A stretch of DNA of 64,000 nucleotides from Breviolum minutum Mf 1.05b.01 (Eukaryota; Sar; Dinophyceae; Suessiales; Symbiodiniaceae), in the NCBI GenBank assembly GCA_000507305.1, contig DF241476.1:1-64000 (forward strand). Direction: 5' to 3'. The notes beneath the pieces are model-generated. The model did no database searches. It worked only from the letters and a program-made list of their open reading frames with translations, and was not told the origin of the DNA. A program made the translations under genes and the position numbers. Positions 56,120-64,000 of the stretch are shown here, piece by piece. Position 1 is the first letter of the stretch; each line of letters opens with the position of its first letter.

Positions 56120-57127
56120 GATCTTGACCCGAATTCCGACAGCACAAAGGCGTCCGCGCCGAGTAAAAAGATGGACTGCGGTGATGGTGAAGACATTCAA
56201 CCGCCCTCTCACTTGGACTATGCTTCCTCGTTCAAAAGCTGTACTTTGCCAGGCTGATGTGTCAGGACAGCTGGCGTTAGCAGAAGGCGACTCTATCAAA
56301 ATCATTCAAAACATTTTGACAACTTTTGCCATGGCCAAGCTTGTCAGGCCCTCATGGCCTTCGACCTCAACCTGGAGTCTGGCACATAGTTTTCCCGTTT
56401 TCCGTATGAGAAATTCAGGGGGCTCACATGGGACGTGTAAGACCACAGTGTTTGAGGTAGCCGGCAACTTCCGTAGCTGGGTTGAGGCAGGACAATGGAC
56501 AAAAATCAGGGCGTGGCAGGCGTCTATGTTGTCGGTGCTTCTCCTTCACTTTCTTGTTCGTGTGATCATCGTGGTGGTGGTGGTGGTGGTGGTGGTGGTG
56601 GTGGTGGTGGTGGTGGTGGTGGTGGTGGTGGTGGTGGTGGTGGTGGTGTTGCTGGTGTCTTTACTGTACTTTTGTGGTAGTTAGGTTGTTGGTGGTATCT
56701 ATGTGTTCATGTGCTGTTGTTATCTGATGATGATGATGATGATGATGATGATGAGGAGGAGGAGGAGGAGGAGGATGAGGATAAGGATGAGGATAAGGAT
56801 GAGGATGAGGGTGAGGATGTTGTCGTTTGGACGTCAGCAAGGTATTGGTATGCCGCAGATCAAGCAAGGACCATTTGAGATGTTGATGTAATTGATGCAA
56901 CTATATGCCACCAGATACTGTTGATACCAGCAAGTGATTTACATACATACACTATTTATATATTACAGCAAAATTTCAATCAACTTTATTTATATATTTG
57001 TTATTGTTACATTGTTATACTACAATTCAGCAATCCTGCCCCAGGGCCTCACAGCGAGTCACGTAGTTTGTGCGGGTGGTTTTGACAATGCCATGCGCCA
57101 GGCAGGTTTGAGTCCAAATTGCATCTA
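56120..57127 (+). CDS. Candidate multi-exon gene, unknown
   Basis: Exon-like pieces: KKMDCGDGEDIQPPSHLDYA (about 56155-56240), ADVSGQLALAEGDSIKIIQN then ILTTFAMAKLV (about 56255-56350), and GLTASHVVCAGGFDNAMRQ (about 57040-57102, preceded by CCCCAG). Frames and phases were not reconciled, and the triplet repeats between would sit in an intron. Low confidence. Confidence 0.25.
56571..56648 (+). repeat. (TGG)n microsatellite
   Basis: About 26 uninterrupted TGG triplets. The Val-rich and Gly-rich open frames across it are artefacts. Confidence 0.97.
56725..56822 (+). repeat. (TGA)n / (GAG)n / GATGAG microsatellite
   Basis: TGATGA runs change to GAGGAG and then GATGAGGATAAG-type words. Confidence 0.95.
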
Positions 57128-58380
57128 ATTGGCTCTTTGTGCCCAGCTTCTTACTTCAATTTTCCTTCCGCCTATCCTCCGTGAATGGAATAAAAATAAT
57201 GGAATGATGAAGAGCTAGTATGGTTTTCGCAGAGGAACATGGAGGAACAGTAGATGAAATCGAAAAACAGTAAGCTGTAGCACTGTGGGCTGTGGAAGGC
57301 CTTCCCAGAAGAGTTAGCCTCTTGCTCAGAATCCTCTCTCTTTTGCTAACTTGTTCAACGAAAAAACCTGAGACAAGAAATTTATGCAAGTTTATGATAT
57401 GCCAAACACATGTGTGGGCAGAGATGTCTTGCAATGTGGCTGTTGTGGCTGTTGTGGCCGTACAATGTGTCAGACTTTCACGCTTTCACATATTTTCACA
57501 GCACGTCCTAGGCTGGACGCAAATCCTCATCTTTGAGGCCACTTGCATGTCATTAGCCATTGCATCCCCAGTTAGAAAGCAGAATATGATGTAGATGGTA
57601 TAGCTATGTATAGACATGTACAGATCAGGTCAGGTGATCAAATGGTTTGAGCATTTGCATAATATCTTACATAAGTATATATTGTACTGGTTGTAGCGCA
57701 GGAAGCGTCACTTCGTCCTTACGGCCTGCTTTGCTAGCGAGGAGGGGTTCACATGTGCGAGTTTTCAAATTGAAAACTCGGAACCTCAAACATGAGGCTC
57801 AAACGAGCAAAATTCATATTTCAATTCGTGTTCTTCTGACGTCAGGGCAACGTACGCCTCTCTGGCCCCTTCAACTACGTGGGGTGCTGAATTCTTGAAG
57901 TTTTCAGTTTCTCAAATTTTCAGAACCTTTACACAAAATTGAATACTTTGGGAATTTCTCGTTGTTCTACATTTTTGATTCGATTCGCCTTGATGCTCTT
58001 GGCATTCAGATTTTGTGATCACTCACCGCATCCAACAGCATCTCCAAGTCTTCCAGGCCCAAAACAAAGTCTTCCACATCCCGGATGTCCAGTCAAAGCC
58101 GCGGCCGAAGCTCTGATCATTTTCTGCAGACAAAATTTTGATGTTTGGCTCCCGAAAGGGACATAGGTGACATAACCTTGAAATGTCCGGGCTCAGGCAG
58201 AGCGTCTTGGGCCTAAACCTGCGACGAAAGGAGCTGCAAGAGACCTTGCAAAGTTTCAAGGCGGAGATGTTTGATTGATTTAATGTGTTTTAACTGTTTT
58301 TTTACATCCTTTTTACCTTGACCAAAGGCCCCTAGCAGCTGGGGCTTAGACTTTTGTGATCATTTGTGAATGATACTTTG
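57128..58380. other. Mostly noncoding stretch before the nucleotidyltransferase gene
   Basis: The one exon-like piece is at 58183-58275, where either MSGLRQSVLGLNLRRKELQE in one frame or ERLGPKPATKGAARDLAKFQ in another is possible. No gene is supported with confidence. Confidence 0.35.
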
Positions 58381-58385
58381 AAATT

Positions 58386-61182
58386 TAGTAAAATTTCCTA
58401 AAGTTACTCTCTCTTGGGGTCCTTCAACGTTGGAAACGCATGAACTGGCGGAAATGTTTACGCATGGATGCATAGATCCACCACTCCACGTTCCATCTTG
58501 ACGGACTCTTCCGCAATGGGAATCTTTGGTTGCTCGAGCTGCTGCAGAGTTGTTTCCAGGGTTGGAGTCGCTTGGCTTCACTGAGGATGTGCATTTCATC
58601 ATTTCCATCCACGTTTGGTAAGTCTTGAAGACCGGCCTTTTACCGAGGTCTCCCATGCCCAAAGTTGGTGTGGCCTTGCGATTTCTGGCACTTGCTGTGA
58701 TCTTTGTGCCTTGGTTTTTGATCCAGACGGATGTTTTGATGCTTTGTTGACATCTGAACTTGTCGATGCTTGTGATTTTCAAGTTTTCAATGCATTGCCT
58801 TTTATGTGGTTCGTGGATATTGGGCCCTTGCAATCAAGCCTCATAGCCTACTCCCACTCGAGTGACGAGCGACACTGCTTGGCTGACGCCATGGTATTGG
58901 AGTGGCATGACAGGACCGGTGCTGAGAAGTTGGCACCAGCGTGTCCATCATTGGAAGAGATCTTGCGACTGGTAGATGCTCGGTGGCCAAGTGTGTTTGA
59001 GTGTATTTAAGTGTAGCATGTATGTGAGAAAACTGAAGAAACATACATGTTTTTGTCCAATGGGGCAGGCTCCACATTAAGTTTCTATGATGTAACATCG
59101 GTAACATTTTAAGATGGACATTTGTTTTTGGTTACACAGTTTTTGGTTTCACATAGGTTTCACAGAACCAGAATACCTCTGGAATGCGATCTTGCCACTC
59201 CCTTAAAGATCATAACATGTTTCTGGGGGAAAGAAAGTGCAAGGACAATCCTGCAGCAGTTGAGAATCGTTTGGGCTTGCTACAGAAACAACGTGAACGT
59301 TTTCAGAAACTCTTGAGTGGACTTTCGAACGTGGCCGATTCCATCCTAGATCTGGACGAAGATCAGGGGTGTTACATTGGAGGATCCTTTGGACGGGAAA
59401 CAGCTTTGAACTACCACTTTGATGCGGATTTGGTGGTCTTCATCCAAGATTTCGACTACACTTGGGCACAATGGTACCAAGATGAATTGTGTGCAGGACT
59501 TATGGACCAATTTCATCGACATGTGACATGCGGAACAAAGACGCCCTACACGTTGAAGCTAAAGGTCGGCAACTTTGCAACAGTGGACGTGGTCACCACT
59601 GGGGAACCGCCAGATTATGAAATGGATGAAGATGAATGGAGGCGGATATGCTTCACAATCCGTATATATGGCAATGTAAATGGCAATATATTCAATACAT
59701 TTCAATACATTTGATTTGTGCGGTCTTGTTGAAATTTGTTGTATTTCGGTGAAGGCTATGAGTTTTTTTTCAAAAGAGGCTTTTTCGAGTCGCGAGGTTT
59801 TATTCCGGCGCTGACTCGTGGCGAGTAGACAAGGAAATCATGGACTTTGGTGTGGCGCATCCTGAGTTTCGTTCGATGGTTTTATTGGTGAAGCACTGGA
59901 GGAATCTCAGATTTCCTTCGATCCGAACCATCACATCATATCATTTGGAGTTGCTTTGTATGGAGGTCATTGAGGCCAGTGAATCTCGCAACCTCCGAGA
60001 CCTTTTCCGAGAGTTTCTGGAATGGGTAGCATATGGTGAAGACAACCTCTATGTGGAGAATCCCAACTACTACCATGGTGCCCTTCAGCTGAACCGTCAC
60101 AGAATCTGGGATTGTGAAGCTGTGATTTGAAGTCAAAGAATGGACCAATCGGCACATGACCTCACATTCCTGACACCCAAGCATTGAAGGAATCTGAAAT
60201 CAACACTTGTGGACCTAAGGCATGGATCTCTTGGCTTCCTATGCTGAAGAGACACTGGCCACCTATCATAGGCGACCTGACGGGTGAATACGGGTGACAC
60301 ATGCTGATGCATCAGAACAAATTTGACATACGCCACCTGAAGAGATTTAGATTGATGTTTCAGATTCGGTGATAATAAACCACAGGACGCCTCAGATACC
60401 TCGTTTTCAATTATATACAACTACGTACTTATATATAGTTTTTGGTCCTGCACTAAAGCATGGCAATGCAGGGTATTTAGCTCAAGCTTTGGCGTGTGAA
60501 ATAACCTACAGAAGCAAATAACTCCATAGAGACACACTCCTGGTAGACGACTCTATGATTAAGAACCTGCTCCTATAGCCTATAGTCATGTCACTGCAGA
60601 TTTTGAAATTCAACAACATCAACAATGCGGTGAGGCACGTCCGTCCTGGCAACACAGCTGCGTGCCCTTGCTGCGGCGAGCGGCGTTTTCGAAGTGCCAC
60701 TGGAGCAGTAGCCCATTTGGAGTCAGGCAATTGCTTGAAACTCGTCAAATTTGCCATTGATCATCAATGAATATTTGATCATCAGTGATATGATAATTTG
60801 AATCAGTTGACGATTCGATAATTGAGTGACAGCTGTACCACACTGGATTTGTTGTCCCGAACAACTGGGGTTTAGTGAACTGATCTTATGGGCACTTCTT
60901 CTCACTTCTTCTGCCCCTTCAACCACGTGCTAATCTTTAAAACTCAGGAAATGTCAAGGACAGGAGCAGGCTCAGCGCCAGATCTTCAATTTTGTGAGTC
61001 AGCACAAGCAAACCCAAATGTTTTTACGGCCGATGCTTACAGATGGATATGGCAGCAGCTATGGCGATGATACCAACCCTTATCAGTGCACTTCATGCAA
61101 CAGGACATTTGGCAAGCTAAGCAGTCTAATGGCACATCGGAAGGACAGGCACGGACAAGTCCTCCAGGCCATCGCTTACTAA
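58386..61182 (+). CDS. OAS-like nucleotidyltransferase with C2H2 zinc-finger exons
   Basis: The core exon (about 59184-59665) contains YIGGSFGRETALNYHF then DADLVVFIQDFDYTW and ATVDVVTTGEP. These are the GGS motif, the DxD pair and the third acidic position of the DNA polymerase beta-like nucleotidyltransferase fold, with the spacing of the 2'-5' oligoadenylate synthetase group. The next exon (about 59790-60130) reads FRSMVLLVKHWRNLRFPSIR then TSYHLELLCMEVIEAS, matching the OAS helical domain with its LVKHW and SYxLELL signatures. Exon-like pieces upstream are WESLVARAAAELFPGLESLG (to 58617, GTAAG donor, with an in-frame TGA near 58499) and HCLADAMVLEWHDRTGAEKL (about 58860-59000). Downstream, 60588-60770 holds CPCCGERRFRSATGAVAHLE ending HLESGNC, and 60948-61182 holds YGSSYGDDTNPYQCTSC then FGKLSSLMAHRKDRH, two C2H2 fingers. 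That all exons form one mRNA is inferred from strand, spacing and the absence of another start. The enzyme may polymerise ATP or another nucleotide; regulation by nucleic acid is possible. Confidence 0.66.
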
Positions 61183-61389
61183 GACCCTAATCTTCTCTGC
61201 AGAGTGCAGCCTGACGCACTCCATGAGTTGGAACATGGTTTAGGGTTTTTAATCTGTTTGCGGTTTACGAGTTCACGGTTTTGAGGGAATTTTTCATTAA
61301 CATTCTGTGTTTTTTCTTAGTTCTCCTAGCTTTAGCTTCTTAGCTCTGGCCATTCCAAAGGAAGACCAGATTTGTGGGCTGACCATGCC

Positions 61390-61758
61390 CTAAAACACAT
61401 TAGACTTTGAGCACCTAGTACCATTGATTAGATGTCGCGCACTGCGAAGAAAACATAGAAAAACACATTGAATCCTTGAACCGAGCCTTTTGCTACAGTG
61501 ATACTTGCATCGCTCTCGACTGTCAAAAGGTAGCTTCTTCATACTCAACTGACAGATGCTAAAACCATCTAAAACCATTCCTTGCCACGTGAATAAGGTG
61601 CTGTTGCTACTGGTGCAGCGTGCTCGCGGCTCAATTTCGTCAAATTGCTTGGCAACGTCCCTTGTTTTGTGAAAGGACACTGAAGAAATCCACTGAAGTG
61701 CCTCAACTACTGGATCTGTAGGTGCTAGCGTTACAACGCGCCTGTGCTGAATTGACAC
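61390..61758 (-). other. Long minus-strand open frame, weak support
   Basis: A 122-residue minus frame begins MSIQHRRVVTLAPTDPVVEA with fair composition but ends in a Cys/Ser/His-rich tail. It may be an exon or a chance frame. Confidence 0.18.
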
Positions 61759-61759
61759 A

Positions 61760-62735
61760 CGCCTTGGAACTCATTGCCAAGGCTGGATGAAGGGCACCAG
61801 GAGTCCAATAACTGAAGACAAGGAGAAGGGACAACATTGAACAGAAGTTGCCAACTGATAGCGGAGGGAGCAAACATTCTCAAATTGTTTCGATGTGGAA
61901 ACCCTGGAAGATCTAGTCAATAAACATAAACTTGTGTTAGATTTGATCTGTAGATAAGTGCTTTTCCTTGTGACAAGAGAGTTTTTTAAAGACACTAGCT
62001 CAGTAGAGGTTTGAAGTTTCAACATGGAATGAAGCTGCAGTCGGACCAATTTCGCGGAACAGGTCTTGCAGCAACGGAACATGTTTGCTCCTGGGGCAGG
62101 CCAGTGACACAAGTGGCTGGCACCTTTGAGTACATATTCTGATTAGGATCCTGAATGATTTCTTGTTGGTTGAACTTGTGGTTGAAGGCTCCCAGGCTCC
62201 AGGCTCCCCTTCCATGTTTCCACATTTGCAAGCAATCATCTTTGCATAGGCGCTGAGAGCGTGTCTCACCTGCCTGTGCCTACACCCGCAGTGACTTCCG
62301 GACCACTCTCGGAGGACGTCTCTTGTAGCAATGCTTTGGTGCCTTAAAAAGTGCAAACTTCACAGACAATTCACATTTCACATTCACGTCATTCACGTCA
62401 TTCACATTTCACATGACCCACATGTCACTTTTGTCCTGTGAGCCGTTCGACCACTTCTACGATGGCACCGTTAGGACTTGCGCTTGGCCTTTGCTCCAAG
62501 CCTGAAGGAGATGTTACAATGCACTTGTAGAAAATCAAGACGGATCAGAAAGGAAATGCGTCATGCGTGTTGATCAGCGTTGAAACACATGGCAGGGCTA
62601 TTCATCGACACTTGGCCTTGGAGGCATAGTTTAGTGTCCCAGTTTGATCACAATCAGCGCGCAGAGTGGATGCAGAATAGTCAGAAACCTTACGACAGCA
62701 ACGACTTTCCAGAAGTGCTTGACACATTTTGAAAT
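61760..62735. other. Unassigned stretch
   Basis: No supported gene. A short direct repeat ATTCACGTC / TTCACATTTCAC lies at about 62368-62412. Confidence 0.4.
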
Positions 62736-62741
62736 CCCATT

Positions 62742-63925
62742 CCTCGACGATGCTTCAGTGTGGCAGGCAGCCTGGGACGTGACAGAAGTGCCAATCCTCT
62801 GACCTATAGCGGCTATGATAGCTTCAGCGACGGCTATGACGTTTGGCTGCGAGATAGGGTGAACGCTGAATTGTGAAGTTGACACTAATCTCGGCATGGA
62901 TTCAAATTCAAATATTGTGGAAGGACTTTTCTTGTTTGGGCGGCAGTTTCGAGATACCCTTCCAAAGAAGTGTTTTAAAGACGTGCAAGTATGGAAGTTT
63001 CACAGATGAATCTAACGAGTTGATGCTTGAGGACAGCTATGGCTATGACCTGAGCTACGATAGATTTGACAGTTTTGGCAGCTATGGCTCGAAGGCTTGG
63101 AAGACAGTGTGTACGATTTCACACAATTTGCTCGGCCAACTGCTTCAATTCAGCTTCCCGCGTCGCAGGATGAGCATAGGCGTCGGTTTGGCGTTTGGTT
63201 GCCCAGATTTGCCGTGATTTGCCTCACAGATCTGTGGAAAGAAAATCCTTAGGACGGCTTCCATCGAAGTACACGGTTTCACGATGACTTCACAGGTTTG
63301 GCTGCATGAAACGACAAGACTTGCGCCGTTTGTGCCGCGCCTTTTTGTTGGTTCCGAAAGGCTTCGACAGCGATGCATACACGTCCTACACTTCTGGCCT
63401 CTTGGCGACACTTGCAAGACCCTTCTTTCAGTCGTTTGAACTGAAGATCGGACGTTCCAGGGATCGATGGATCGAAATGTCGGCATTGTAAGCTGTCGAC
63501 ACCTTTCTGGGTCTCTAACACTAAGGCTATGAGACTCGCTTGAGCCGGGATCTCAACAGAAGCCTAGGCGCATGCGGAGCGAGGAATCTACGTCAAAAGA
63601 GTCAAAATCAAAAGCCACAAGAAAAAACCAAGACAATTCCTCACGAATCCCGGTTGAAACACAGGCTTGCGAAGGGTGAGTAGTTGTCGCTTCTTAGGTG
63701 ATTTGGATCGATGGAATCCATGGACAGGCTGGTGACGTGACATGTGAGAACACTGTGAGAATCGTGTCACCGAAGCCAAAAAGCCAAAGTTTTTTCACCC
63801 TTTCAGGCTCGAGCTTTTCGGACCGCTTTGCTTATGACTCTGACTGGCGCGGTTACCCAACAGTCGCTGAAAATCCACAAGATGCCAACCTGGGCCATCA
63901 CATGCCACATAAGGGTCTCTCTTAA
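62742..63925 (+). CDS. Tyr/Gly/Asp/Ser-rich exon candidates, unknown
   Basis: Four plus-strand pieces share an aromatic, acidic, low-complexity style: LTYSGYDSFSDGYDVW (about 62798-62876), EDSYGYDLSYDRFDSFGSYG (about 63020-63095), FLLVPKGFDSDAYTSYTSG (63306-63400) and SSFSDRFAYDSDWRGYPT (about 63812-63862). The sequence before the second zinc finger of the upstream gene (GYGSSYGDD) has the same style, so these may belong to a duplicate or an extension of that gene. Splice sites were not settled. Confidence 0.3.
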
Positions 63926-64000
63926 TCTTCGTGCTTTGCCAAACACATAGTAGATACATGTAGATACATGTAGAAACATGGTAGGATCATTGAGAACTAT

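Noticed and set aside
56124-56684. 186-residue frame ending in a long Val run
   Set aside because: The second half is the (TGG)n repeat; only the first part may hold exon pieces.
58360-58833. 157-residue minus frame over the start of the nucleotidyltransferase gene
   Set aside because: The plus strand has an exon with a GTAAG donor and protein-like composition; the minus frame shows no family features.
1-64000. tRNA, rRNA, CRISPR or organelle genes
   Set aside because: None was recognised by eye; a covariance-model search would be needed to exclude small RNAs.

Overview
The window reads as nuclear DNA of a dinoflagellate, most likely of the Symbiodiniaceae type. The grounds are: genes broken into many short exons with compact introns; several introns that start GC or a non-canonical dinucleotide rather than GT (for example CTCAAG|GCAAGG in the amidase gene and ATTTTG|GCACCT in the dehydrogenase gene); nearly all recognisable genes on one strand over tens of kilobases; abundant minisatellites; and a multi-exon gene family whose motifs (CHTAxPxEPCY, YCFSVAR, MQRQxGxGIF, KVDPDAIL, FSK...WGED) I recall from dinoflagellate membrane proteins. 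No rRNA, tRNA, CRISPR or bacterial-type operon was seen. Because genes are fragmented, the longest open frames are often not the genes, and most models below were assembled by eye from short exons; exon ends are approximate unless a splice site is quoted.

Layout. 1-2918 (minus): 5' part of a Ty1/copia-like LTR retrotransposon with LTR, primer-binding site, Gag with two zinc knuckles and a DSGA protease, broken by frameshifts. 3.1-5.2 kb (plus): decayed P-loop NTPase/helicase-like gene interrupted by a 106-bp satellite and a one-base gap. 5.2-10.4 kb: mostly unassigned DNA with a 96-bp direct repeat. 10.4-13.9 kb (plus): a proline-rich, coiled-coil gene. 14.5-16.5 kb (plus): exon-like pieces of unknown genes. 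17.8-20.7 kb and 22.3-26.3 kb (plus): copies A and B of a type II membrane, glycosyltransferase-like family. 27.6-28.2 kb (minus): the best minus-strand host exons. 28-36 kb: AT-rich, gene-poor. 36.2-39.5 kb (plus): amidase-signature enzyme with Ser-cisSer-Lys motifs. 42.6-45.4 kb (plus): short-chain dehydrogenase with an N-terminal membrane anchor. 45.6-47.2 kb: a block of four different tandem repeats. 49.4-55.3 kb (plus): copy C of the glycosyltransferase-like family, its introns expanded by a large microsatellite and a composite palindromic repeat. 56-58 kb: exon-like pieces and triplet repeats. 58.4-61.2 kb (plus): an OAS-like nucleotidyltransferase whose following exons encode two C2H2 zinc fingers. 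62.7-63.9 kb: Tyr/Gly/Asp/Ser-rich exon candidates.

How the genes relate. The three membrane glycosyltransferase-like copies share exon order and most splice positions, so they come from local duplication; A and B also share a nearly identical block of about 190 bp that spans an intron. The amidase, dehydrogenase and nucleotidyltransferase genes lie in the same orientation but show no obvious pathway link. The likeliest candidates for something new are the nucleotidyltransferase plus zinc-finger arrangement and the membrane family with its CHTA module.
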